From contig JAJEKV010000018.1 of the NCBI GenBank assembly GCA_021234155.1, positions 21,625,252 through 21,689,251 on the forward strand: DNA of 64,000 nucleotides. The letters are read 5' to 3'. The stretch is from Isoetes taiwanensis (taxonomy: Eukaryota > Streptophyta > Lycopodiopsida > Isoetales > Isoetaceae). Every line of letters starts with the position of its first letter. Positions within the stretch are counted from its first letter, which is position 1. The position numbers and the translations under genes are program-made. Shown here piece after piece: positions 12,536 through 23,431 of this stretch. The notes under the pieces are model-generated. The model was not told the origin of the DNA, made no database searches, and worked only from the letters and a program-made list of their open reading frames with translations.

Positions 12536-13791
12536 CATTAAAAAAAAAAAAAGTTAATTGTACCTACAAAGGTTTGAATTGAAGCAAAAACCCTGACATC
12601 CAAAACCCTAGCCGCTTCAAATATTCTTGGTTGAGGCAACAAGAGCTTGGCCGCTTCACATCTAGTTCTAGCAAGCATCCCAGGCGTCTTTGGAGCGATC
12701 TAAGGTTACGTTTTGTATTTCCTTTCTCCGCAATCACTCCTTGTTCATTATCGTTCTTCGCCCCTTATTTGTAGCTCTTTCTAATGTGAGGATGCAGAAT
12801 GCCTCGCCCTACTATAATGAAAAACGCCATTGAAAGACGCGTTTGAGTATGGTTGATCGTGTGCAGCCGCTAGCGTCATGAAATCCTCCAGAACTATGCG
12901 ATTCTTGAAGATGAAGCATTAGAGGAAATAGAAGACCAGCTAGAGTTGTTGAAGAAGAAGAGAGATGAATACAATAGCTTGCCCTGGACGATATCTTGAC
13001 CGTCGCCGGATTTGGAGAGAAGTTGGCAAATTATTTGCAGGAGCTGAATTTCTTTGAAGGCATTATTGGATGTGTCGACGACATTGAGTGTGAGAAATGT
13101 TCCTCTTCCACCTTTGAGGCAACCTCACGATCTCGACATTTTTGCGTGATATTTGTACTCTAATCATAGTGTATTCAAGTTTATTTAGATAAGTATTCGA
13201 GTGTACTCAAGCGACATTGGATAAGTATTTGAGAATATTTGAGTATTTTGTTCAAGTTTTGGATCTTTATAATCAGTTATCTTTTGTTCTAGCATTTCTT
13301 ATACTTATATTCTCATATTCAATCTAAGGATGTTATTGTTAGATAGGCTCTGGTCTTGGATTGAAGTGGGAATAGCAGCATCTCCTCTTGCATATGATTA
13401 AGCAGACTCATCTACATAGCATTGCAAAATCTGAAGATCCTATGCTCAAATCGGTCAATAAGGATTATCAATATAGAAATTTCAAATCCCAATTGGAATG
13501 TGCAATCTCACGGACATATCGACGAATTGGTTAGATTCGATGGGGTCCGATCTCTTGGGGTAGGGTTATGAGCTCGAATTTAACTCATGGCTTAGATAAT
13601 CTTTGAGATAGCTGATGACAATCAAAACCAAAGAGTAGAGAAAGAAAAGGATGGAGCAGATTCTTGCCTAGATGATGACAGTCAAAGCCAAGTATGTCAA
13701 GTATTGAAGATGGAGATAAGGGTGGAACGCCAAAATATTATTCTGTTGCATGGCTTAGATAAAGACAACATAAATGTATATTCTAGTTCCT
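12536..13791. other. CACTA interior, no recognised gene
   Basis: AT-rich DNA with an A-run at 12,539-12,552 and short frames only. A stretch near 12,900-13,140 (gaagaagaagagagatgaat and onwards) reads like a decayed exon, but no family is recognisable. Confidence 0.35.
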
Positions 13792-16700
13792 TTCTTTGGA
13801 GAAATTGACCGTGACATGGTCACTAAGCAGTCAGATTGCCCGGGACGCCTTTCGGGACAAAGCCGCCTCCCGGGTGGTTTTAAGGTTCCGTGATCAAGGG
13901 CGTCAACATCCTCCCTCTAGGCGAGGACACTGTGCAAGGTCCTGGACGGATCCGGAAAGGGCAAGGGTGCCGACACACCGCCCCGGCCCCGGCCTGCTTC
14001 AAGGCCGGGCGGCACCCTTTCCCAATTGAACGAGTCCAAGCCTTAGTCCCACGCATAATGCCGGTGATTCGAGTCCATTGGAGCGGTGGGTTCGCAATTA
14101 GGGGGGTAGCCCGTCCCGTCGTCGTCGGGGCCTTTGGGAGAGGGCGTTCGGGGCAAAATTTGCCTCCCCGGTGGTTTTAAGGTTCCGATCTTACGGCGTC
14201 AAGATTCTCCCTCACGCAAGGACACGTTGCAAGGTCTGGGCGGATCCAGGAAAGGGCAAAGGTGCCAACACACCCGCCCCGGTCGGCCGGGCTGTTGTTG
14301 GGCGGCACCCTTCCCCAATTCAAAGCGAGTCCAGGACTTTTTGCGTGGAGGCCTCAAGGGAGGGTAGAGGCCATATCCCAAGAGACGGACCCCAAAAAGT
14401 TCCCGAGGGAGCCCGCATCGCCACCGCCTCCTCCGTGGACCCGATGCTGGGAATGTCCGCCCTCCCAAAGCTTCGGTTCGTCTATCCGGGCCGTTGAATC
14501 CTCTTTTCAATGGCCCCCGCCGGCAGGTTCCAAAAATTCAAGATCCGTCCGATGGAGCTTGCCAAACCGCATGGCGTGCTTTGGGCGGTTTACAGCTAAA
14601 ATCCAAGGGTCTTGCCATTGAGGCGTCGGGGGTTTAGGAATGGCGATTCGACTTCGCCATTACATCCGAATGGCGGATTACCCTAGTGACCAGGTTACAC
14701 GGTCAATTTCTCCAAAGAAGGGAAACACGAACGCCACACATGGCGGTATTCCATGCTACCACCTCCTAAGCCAATTGACTACTGGAGTATGGATATGAGG
14801 GCTTTGAGCTGGGGTGGTCTTACGCCCGTGAAACTTGGTAATCGCATAATGCCTGCGTTCGAGTCCATTGGAATCGGTTCGGTTCGCGATTCTCGAGAAG
14901 GGGAGTTTGCCCGTCCGTCGTGGCCTTTTGGGGAGGGGAGGACGGGACAAAGCCGCCTCCGGTGGTTTTAAGGTTCCGTATCAAGGCGTCAACATCCTCC
15001 CTCTAGGCGAGGACACGTGCAAGGTCCGGGACGGATCCGAGAAGGGCAAGGGTGCCGACACACCTTCGTCCCGGCCGCTGTTCTTTGGGGCGACACCCTT
15101 TCCCAATTGAACGAGTCAAGCCTTAGTCCCCCGCATAATGCCGGGCGCTTTGAGTCCATTGGAGCGATCGATTTGCAATTAGTGGGTAAGCTGCCCGTCC
15201 GTCGTCGGGGCCTTTGGGAGAGGACGTTCGGGCAAGCCGCCTCGTGGTTTTAAAGTTTCGATCTTCACGGCGCCAAGATCCTCCCTCTACGCGAAGGACG
15301 GATTGCAAGGTCCCGGCCGGATCCCAAGAAGGGCAAGGGTGCCAACACACCCGCCCCGCCCCGGCCGCTGTTGTTGGGCGCACACCTTCCCCAATTCGAA
15401 CGAGTCCAGGACTTTGCGTGGAGGCCTCAAGGGAGGGTAGAGGCCATACCCCAAGAGACGGACCCCAAAAAAGTTCCCGAGGGAGCCCGTACTGCCACCG
15501 CTCCTCCGTGGAGCCGTACGCAAATGCCCGCCCTCCCAAAGCTCGGTTCGTCTATCTGGCCGTTGAATCCTCTTTTCAATGGCCCTGCTTCGAGCAAGTT
15601 CCAAAAAATTCAAGATCCGTCCGGCAGAGCTTGCCAAACCGCGAAGCGTGCTTTGGACGGTTGTGCGAAAATCCAAGGGTCTTGCCATTCGGGCAGTCAG
15701 GGGTCTCCGGAATGGCGATTCGACTTCGCCATTATGTCCGGAATGGCGGCATTACCCTAGTGACCAGGTTACACGGTCAATTTCTCCAAAGAAGGGAACA
15801 CGAACGCCACACATGGCAGTATTCCACAGCCACCTCCCAAGCCAATTGACTACAGGAGTGTTGGATATGAGGCGCTTTGGAGCTTCTTGAAGATGGGGTG
15901 GTCTTCTGCCCGCGAAACTTGGTAACCTGCATAATGCCGGCGTTCTGAGTCCATTGGAATAGTCGGTTTGCGATTCTGAGAAGGGGAACTCGCGTCGTCG
16001 TCCGCTGTCCGCGGCCTTTGGGGAGGACGCCGACAAGCCGCCTCGGGGTCCTCCCTCTAGGCGAGGACAACGTGCAAGGTCTGGGACGGATCCGAAAGGG
16101 CAAGGGTGCCGGACACACCCGCCCGTCCCTGGTACTGTTCTTTGGGCTGCACCCTTTCCCAATTCGAACGAGTCCAAGCCTTGGTCCCCACGCATAATGC
16201 CGACGTTACGAGTCCATTGGAGCGATGGGTTACGCACTGGGGGGCGGCTGCCCGTCCGTAGTCGGGGCCTTTGGGAGAGGACGTTCCGGGCAAGCTGCCT
16301 CCACGTGGTTTATGGTTCCGTCTTCCAAGCGCCAAGATCCTCCCCACACTTAGGGACACGGTGCAAGGTCTGGACGGATCCCGGCAAGGGCAAGGGTGCC
16401 AACACACCCGCCCTGCCCCCTGGGCTGCTGTTGGGCGGCACCCTTCCCCAATTGAACGAGTCGGGACTTTGCGTGGAGGCCTCAAGGGAGGGTAGAGGCC
16501 ATACCCCAAGAGCCGGACCCCAAAGTTCCCGAGGGAGCCAGACGCCACCGCGCTCCTCCATGGAGCCAGATGCTGAATGCCCACCCTCCCAAAGCTCGGT
16601 TCGTCTATCGGGGTTGAATCCTCTTTTTCAATGGCCCCGCCCGGCGGGGTTCCAAAAATTGTGCAGAGCTTGCCAAAACCGCGGCGTGCTTTGAGCGGTA

Positions 16701-18703
16701 CAGCGAAAATCCAAGGGTCTTGCCATTCGGGCAGTCGGGGTCTCGGGAATGGCGATTCGACTTCGCCATTATGTCAGGAATGGCGGCATTACCCTAGTTA
16801 CCGTGTTACACGGTCAATTTCTCCAAAGAAGGGAACACTTAACGCCACACATGGCGTTATTCCACGCCCACCTCCCAAGCCAATTGACTACAGGAGGCTT
16901 TGGATATGAGGCTTTGGAGCTTCTTGGAGATGGGGTGGTCTTCGCCCGGAAACTTGGTAACCTTTGCATAATGCCTGGGCTGCGTCGAGTCCATTGGAAC
17001 GATTGGTTGCACGATTCGAGAAGGGGAAGCTGCCCGGCCCGTCGTCGCGCCTTTGGGGAGGACGCCGGGACAAGCCTCCGGGTGGTTTTAAGGTTCGTGA
17101 TCACAAGGCGTCAACATCCTCCCTCTAGGCGAGGACACTGTGCAAGGTCCTGGACGGATCCGGAAAGGGCAAGGGTGCCGACACACCCGCCCCCCCCCGG
17201 CCAGCTTGTTCGGGCGGCACCCTTTCCCAATTGAACGAGTCCAAGCCTTGGTCCCCTACATAATGCCGGCGTTCTGAGTCCATTGAAACAGTCGGTTCGC
17301 AATTCTGGGGCGGGGAAGCTGCCCGTCCGTCGTCGGGGCCTTTGGGAGAGGACGTTCGGGGCAAGCTGCCTCCCTGTGGTTTTAAGGTTCCGTCTTCTGG
17401 CGTCAAGATCCTCCCTCTACGCAAGGACACGGTGCAAGGTCCTGGACGGATCCGGCAAGGGCAAGGGTGCCAACACACCCGGCCCCCCGTCCCGGCTGCC
17501 TGTTGTTGGGCGGCACCCTTCCCCAATTCGAACGAGTCCAGGACTTTGCGTGGAGGCCTCAAGGGAGGGTAGAGGCCATACCCCAAGAGACGGACCCCAA
17601 AAAAGTTCCCGAGGGAGCCCGTACTGCCACCGCTCCTCCGTGGAGCCGTACGCGAATGCCCGCCCTCCCGAAGCTCGGTTCGTCTATCTGGCCGTTGAAT
17701 CCTCTTTTCAATGGCCCTGCTTCGAGCAGGTTCCAAAAAATTCAAGATCCGTCCGGCAGAGCTTGCCAAACCGCGAAGCGTGCTTTGGACGGTTGTGCGA
17801 AAATCCAAGGGTGTTGCCATTCGGGTAGTCAGGGATCTCCGGAATGGCGATTCGACTTCGCCATTATGTCCGGAATGGCGGCATTACCCTATTTGACCAG
17901 GTTACACGGTCAATTTCTCCAAAGAAGGGAACACGAACGCCACACATGGCAGTATTCCACAGCCACTTCCCAAGCCAATTGACTCTGAGGCTTTGGATAT
18001 GAGGCACTTTGGAGCTTCTTGGAGATGGGGTGGTCTTCGCCCGCAAAACTTGGTAACCTCGTGATAATGCCTGCTCGAGTCCATTGGAACGGTCGGTTCA
18101 TGATTCTCGAGAAGGGGAAGTCGCCGTCCGCCGTCATGCCTTTGGGGAGGACGCCGGACAAGCCGCCCAGGGTGGTTTTTAAGATTCCGTATTCGCAAGG
18201 CCAACATCCTCCTCTAGGCAGGACATCAGGCAAGGTCCCGATGGATCCAAAGGGCAAGGGTGCCGACACACCCGCCCGGCCCCGGGCCGCCTGTTGCTGG
18301 GCTAAGACTCTTCCCACTAACGAGTCCAAGCCTTGGTCCCCGTGATAATGCCGGGCGTTTCCGAGTCCATTGGAACAGTCAGGCCGCACTCCCCCCGGGC
18401 GGCCCTGCCCGTCCGCCGTCGGGGCCTTTGGGAGAGGACGTCGGCAAGCCGCCTCCCCGGGGTTTTAAGGTTCCGCCTTTCTCGGCCAAGATCCTCCCTC
18501 TACGCAAGGACACGGTGCAAGGTCCTGGACGGATCCGGCAAGGGCAAGGGTGCCAACACACCCGCCCCCCCGTCCCGGCTGCCTGTTGTTGGGCGGCACC
18601 CATCCCCAATTCGAACGAGTCCAGGACTTTGCGTGGAGGCCTCAAGGGAGGGTAGAGGCCATACCCCAAGAGACGGACCAAGGGTCAATTTCTCCAAAGA
18701 GGG
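13792..18703. repeat. GC-rich tandem array inside the CACTA element
   Basis: The marker ggtcaatttctccaaagaagg recurs at 14,701, 15,775, 16,812 and 17,908, giving units of about 1,074, 1,037 and 1,096 bp, with partial units at both ends (last marker 18,683). Each unit contains two related sub-blocks of roughly 200-250 bp, both carrying cctttgggga/gagg, ggttttaaggttccg, atcctccctcta and ggcaagggtgcc. At the left edge (13,792-13,830) the marker and its neighbour appear inverted relative to the rest. Copies vary mainly by small gaps. The many long open frames here on both strands come from GC-rich composition and shift between units, so none is called as a gene. Confidence 0.9.
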
Positions 18704-18794
18704 TAGAGGCCATTCGGACAGTCAGGCGATTGGACTTCACCCTTATGTCCGGAATGTCTAGGTGGCATATGTTGGAGCCCGCGTGGAAGAAATT

Positions 18795-18876
18795 GCTTAT
18801 GGAAGTTGCAATATTATTGTTGCCTATAGTATACACAAATAATCGTGCTTATGGAAGTTGCAATATTATTGTTGCC
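18795..18876. repeat. 30-bp direct duplication
   Basis: gcttatggaagttgcaatat with the following tattgttgcc is present at about 18,796 and 18,847, separated by about 20 bp. Confidence 0.85.
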
Positions 18877-18952
18877 AAGAACTCTCAAGAGATCGACTAC
18901 AACAACAATGAAATGAAGATAAATACCCTCTCGGGTTGTTCCCGCCAAAAAC

Positions 18953-19394
18953 AACGTCGATCATCGATGTTCAACACCACGTAGGCATGCCACGCGGGCG
19001 ACCACGTCGGCCTCGGCCAGACCACGCATTCCACGTCATCTCGTCACAACGTCGATCATCGACGTTCCACGCCACGCGCACAGCCACGCTGGCGCTGGGG
19101 GACCACGTAGGCATCGGCCAGGCCACGCATGCCATGTCATCATCGACACAACGTCGATGATCGACGTTACGCGCCACGCGCACAGCCACGCGGTCGTCGG
19201 GCGACCAGGTAGGCATGCCACGAGGCCAAAGGCGACACGTCACTCCAACTGAGCGTCGATGATCGACGTTCAATGGTCACCGGTCGACGTTTGACTGGTC
19301 AAGGTAGACGATCGACGTTGACCGTCGATTGTCGACCTGTTTAGGTCGATAATCGACGGACAAATGTCGATTATCTACGTTGGTCCTTGTAGTG
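18953..19394. repeat. CACTA right subterminal palindromes and terminus
   Basis: Palindromic acgtcgatcatcgacgt-type motifs occur at about 18,953, 19,049, 19,150 and 19,252. Several denser gtcgat/atcgac copies follow (19,280-19,380), ending in ccttgtagtg. It mirrors the left end. Between the palindromes are repeated ccacg-rich spacers (gccacgcgcacagccacg). Confidence 0.88.
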
Positions 19395-19397
19395 ATG

Positions 19398-20332
19398 AAA
19401 GTTTAGAAAAATGAGAAAGCTTCATACCTGATCGATTCATGATATCCGTGATAGAAATGCGAGTGGAAGTGACGGGTCAGTGGAGCTAGGATTGAAAGAA
19501 CTAAGCGAAAGAACCAGCTGTCGGAGTAGAGGAAGAAAAGGCAGAGATTTGGGAAGAAAAAGAAGGGGGCCATTTTCTTTGCTTCATTTCAGAAACAATG
19601 CCTCGAGCTTTAGCCTGAAGCCTCACGAACTTCGCAAAGATTAAACCTCTGGCTTATCAGGGCATGAATGATCTTGGCGGATCATCTGCGACATGTTCTG
19701 GGCAATCAGGGCATGAATGATCTAGGCGGATCATCCGGAACAATGCTGATCCGGAAGATGGCGCAGATTTTCCAGATCCGAGCAATCAGGGCAAGAACAT
19801 GGCGCATGATCTGGGCATGAATGATCTGGGTGGGATCATCTGCGACAGATGAATGATCTGGGCGCCAATGAACTGTCTGTTCCCGCCAAGAAGAACACAG
19901 GCGCCATAGATTTCTGCCAAAAAGAGACGGCCAATGAGATAGGAGGGCATGGATCGACATCCAAGCCCTTGATTTGTCTTTGATCTAACGGCCATCTATG
20001 CATTGGATAAACAACTAAAAAAGTTGGCTCCTAATTGGCTCCAATGGTAAATCTCTAGTTCCTTTGTTTGTTTTATTATTAGACTAAAACTTCTTACGTA
20101 GCAAATCGAACTTTAAATGCCACTAATTTAACGAATTGCAAATCATGCCCTTTGCAACTCAGAAAAGGAAGCAGAGATTAGAAGCGGGAAAGGAGCGAGA
20201 TAGAAGCGGACAATGCAGTGATCAAATTTGGGTTGTTAATCTTGGCCATTAACTTAAGGCCAATAGGATCACAAGACTTGGATTACAATCTCAGCTGCTC
20301 ATCGCGGCCGTTGAATCTGGCCGTGTTTAATG
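19398..20332. repeat. intergenic with a gatctgggcggatcatc minisatellite
   Basis: 19,655-19,870 contains repeated atcagggcatgaatgatct and ggcggatcatc motifs, four or more times in imperfect copies. The rest is unremarkable AT-rich DNA without a supported gene. Confidence 0.6.
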
Positions 20333-20640
20333 TTTGAGACTGTGGCATGTTTGAGCCACATGTCATGTTTGAGCATATGTGGCATGTTTTGAACCAAGGT
20401 GACATATTGTAGCCTAGGGGCATGTTTGAGCCTAGGGGCACAACATTGCAACCATAGAAAAAACATATGAAATCATATTCCATCCCTAAAAAAAATAAAT
20501 CATTTGAAAGAGCATTCTTTTTTACCCTAGTGTTTCAGCCACGGGTCATATTTGAGCCAAGGTGGCATGTTTTAGTCTAGGGGCATGTTTGAGCCTAGGG
20601 GCACAACATTTCAATCATAAAAAAAAAACATACAAAATTC
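20333..20640. repeat. catgtttgagcc minisatellite, locus 1
   Basis: Imperfect 15-30 bp repeats built on catgtttgagcc, cacatgtcatgtttgag and agcctaggggcatg. Two blocks (about 20,333-20,455 and 20,535-20,615) are each followed by gcacaacatt.caa.cata and an A-run. The same family recurs at 26,100. Confidence 0.75.
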
Positions 20641-22259
20641 ATATTTCATCTTCTTTTTTATTTTGGGAAGGCTTTGGTTTCCGAGCCGGGGATGCCGCAT
20701 GTTACGCCACATGCGGCGTTCCCTCTCCCCCTTGCGGCTCCTATCTCGGCATTTCCCACTCTATTATTGCTACCTTTCTGTTCAAATCGTCCATATTCTG
20801 CAGCTCTCCGGCTAGGGTTCTCTGTCCCGTGGCAAACCTGCTTTGTTGCACCACTACAGAACAAATCCGTTTACAGGCATCTCAAAGGCGCTTTGGCAAG
20901 GGGTAGACGTCATGACCACGCCCTTTTATTTATTTGCAAATGGCTCTTCCATAGCCAACTCTGTTGCTGAGAATATCAGGAATGCCACTTCCGAAAACCT
21001 ATTTTTTTAGAGAAGGTAAGCAGTTGATCGCCATATTTTGAGTTTTGAAAGGATTTCGTTTTCAATACCACTGCTCTATATCTCCTCTTTCATTTTTACA
21101 ATGCTCTGTTGTCCTTTCTATATTGCTAGAAAATGTGTCTTCCATTTATCTAATTTGTGAATCATTTTGGTTGCAGATTCCGATTTGGCTCTTACAATTG
21201 CAATTTCGTACTTACAGAAAGATGTTTCATAAAGAATGCAATAAACATATGGGTCCTTTCCTGAAGATTGTGTCCATTGCATTTCAGAAGCATGATGCAG
21301 ATAAATGCAGGAGCATAGGACAGTGCGGGGCTCTTTCCTTCAACCATTTTTTGTGCTCATTTTTGAAAAGCCTCTATTCTTCATAGTAGAAGAGGTCTGT
21401 GGCTGCCCTACGTGCATTGGTGAGGTTTTGATTGTTATAATATGGATTGTGACAAGTTTGTTACTTTTTAATACAGTATCCTTCTAAGAAAGAAGAAGAA
21501 AAAGTGCAGTCTGTAGATTATGATACTGGGAGAGTGAAGACAGTGACTTTGCTTAAAGAACATGCTGAGGTACATAAATTGTCTTTAGATTGTTTATGCA
21601 CTTCCATTTTAAAGAAGAAACTAATAATGTTTTCATTATCACATAGGGAACAAATTCTTTGACGTATAATGTACCTTTTTGGTGGACTATCTAAAAAGCA
21701 TGTTTCGCTAGAGGATTGTGCTAGAAATGAACTCTCTGAAGAGGTACACATACCAAACCATGTAATGTCATTGTAGGGCATTATAAAGGATTTGGAGTTT
21801 GATTGTTTTCAATATTATGCTTTCGGAATACTAATATCAACCGTTATACTTTCAAGCCAGATTATTTCTTTCCTCACAAATAAATTGAGCCACTAATATT
21901 TTATTCATCAAATTCCATAAGGACTAGAAAGCATTGATGTTCATCTACGGTCTCTGTTATATTCCAATACTAAATATTACTTATCAGTTTGGTCCAAGCT
22001 TTTCCCTATGATTTCTTGCTATCTTTTTTTCTATTCTATTCTATTTCTTAACGTTTAGAATATTTTGGGCCCTGTTTTGCTCAGGGTTGCTTTTGCTTTA
22101 TATGTGATTCCATTTGGAGTCCACCTATATTTACATCTATAGGTTGTTTGTATTAGGGATTAAATGAATGGGAGGCTTGATCTCATCTGCTGAACTATAC
22201 AGAAGAACGCAATTCCTTGGCATCCGAAATTAAACATGTAATTTTCTAATGGCATCATG
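20641..22259. other. unassigned region upstream of the oxygenase relics
   Basis: A somewhat GC-richer stretch (20,680-20,910) looks like a possible 5' exon or leader, but no family is recognisable. 21,500-21,760 also reads like a decayed exon (minus-strand 87-codon frame at 21,518-21,781, unrecognised). No supported gene. Confidence 0.35.
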
Positions 22260-22885
22260 CGATACACTTTTGAAATGCTTGAACCGCCCTTTGTTCTATG
22301 ATGCTGGAAAAGGTATGCTGGGCTCATAATTAATTATTGTTAGCTCTCTCTTATTATAACTATGGTAATATTAATTGTTCAGGTGGAGCACTTTGAATAA
22401 TGGGCTCAAGAAGCAAGTAAAGGTCATTTGAGACCATCTACAATGAAGAACTATGGGGTTGTGGTTGATGACATTGGCATGGAAGGCATGCTTGATCTGC
22501 TTATGACGAATTCCATCAGTTTGCTGCAAATATGTTTTTGTCCTCACGTTGCGTTTGTGCCACATGTTTTTTCCTGTTAGTTTTGGATTCTGAACAAGTT
22601 CTACCTGGTGTATGCAGTGCTTTTTTGTAACGTTGGTGGTGCAACACTTGATAACCAGCATGGATTTGTTGTTGAATACAGTATAGGAAAAGATCTTCCT
22701 TGGTAGGGAAAGATCTTCCTTGGTAACTAAGGTTGATTTCTGCCTGCTAAGAAACAATCCATTAAGATGGCTCTCATCTATGTGTGTTAAATTGTTTGTG
22801 TTTTTATTAATTGGATTATTATTTCCATTCTTTATTAGGCTTTCATGTGGATGACTCAGAAGTGATGCTCATGTTAATGGTGAAG
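22260..22885 (+). pseudogene. 2-oxoglutarate/Fe(II) oxygenase (CP2/ICU11-like) relic A
   Basis: Plant CP2/ICU11-type proteins are nuclear 2-oxoglutarate/iron oxygenases. Exon-like blocks on the plus strand are: the end of one exon at about 22,285-22,312 before a GT; 22,383-22,510 (VEHFE, stop, then WAQEASKGHLRPSTMKNYG and VVVDDIGMEGMLDLLM); 22,620-22,700 (GGATLDNQHGFVVEYSIGKD); and 22,839-22,890 (GFHVDDSEVMLMLM), which holds the HxD of the iron site. Breaks are a TAA in place of Gln after VEHFE, a 20-bp duplication at the end of the third block (22,683-22,722), and no visible continuation with the distal His and Arg. A relic B follows directly downstream. The family call rests on the GFVVEY and FHVDDSEV segments. 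Confidence 0.75.
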
Positions 22886-23099
22886 CCACTTCACTGCAAG
22901 TTGGTCATTTTCAAAATTATGACAAGGTCTGGTTGGTTCAACTAGGTTAATGGTGAAGTCCATCCTAAGGTATTGAACTTCACTGCAAGTTGGTCATTTT
23001 CAATTATGACAAGGTCTGGAATTTTGGTTCAACTAGGATGGGTTTATGGTATGCTACATTTTCATGGTGCCAGTACAACTGTGACTAAACTTCTCACAG

Positions 23100-23431
23100 C
23101 CTTTGCATGAAGCACTTTACGCACTTAGAAAGCTTTTCAGTTCAAACATTTCAAGAAGCTATAGAAGATGGCAGTGATCAGGCTTTAAGGTCAATATTGA
23201 CAGAAGATGCTCCTATGCTGGAATCATTCTTTTGTTCTATGATGCTGGATGAGGTATGCTTTTGCGCATAATTAATTATATTGACTTTTTCTTATTCTAA
23301 TTATGGTAATTTTGATTGTTCAGGTGGAGCACTTTAAATAATTGGCTCATGAAATTAAAGTAAAGGTCATGAGATCGAATACAATGAGTAACTATAAGGC
23401 TGTGCTTGATGACATTGGTATAGGATACAGG
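23100..23431 (+). pseudogene. 2-oxoglutarate/Fe(II) oxygenase (CP2/ICU11-like) relic B
   Basis: This is a second, shorter copy of the same gene. One exon-like block (about 23,104-23,253) ends LESFFCSMMLDE before gtatgc. After a short intron ending cag, the next block (23,324-23,431) reads VEHFK, stop, LAHEIKVKVMRSNTMSNYK and AVLDDIGIG. The TAA lies at the same codon as in relic A, so the stop predates the local duplication. The catalytic-core exons are not visible downstream. Confidence 0.7.

Larger units (their letters stand above)
9858..19394. mobile_element. CACTA (En/Spm) DNA transposon, complete ends, apparently non-autonomous
   Basis: The left end reads CACTACAAAAATG (9,858) and the right end reads ..CCTTGTAGTG (to 19,394), so the termini are inverted CACTACAA. 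The 3-bp ATG at 9,855-9,857 is repeated at 19,395-19,397 as a target-site duplication. CACTA ends, 3-bp duplication and repeated subterminal motifs are the defining traits of this superfamily. The 9,537-bp body holds a palindrome-rich subterminal zone at each end, an AT-rich left interior, a purine-rich stretch, and a GC-rich tandem array. I saw no recognisable TNP2/TNPD transposase or TNPA exons, so mobilisation would need a helper element. Intact termini and a perfect duplication suggest the insertion is not very old. Confidence 0.9.

Noticed and set aside
15123-17828. Several open frames over 130 codons on both strands in the GC-rich array (up to 231 codons)
   Set aside because: They arise in GC-rich tandem DNA with few stops, overlap each other on both strands, and change frame between units.
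13792-18703. CRISPR-like array
   Set aside because: Units are over 1 kb and GC-rich in a eukaryotic context, with no short repeats and unique spacers.
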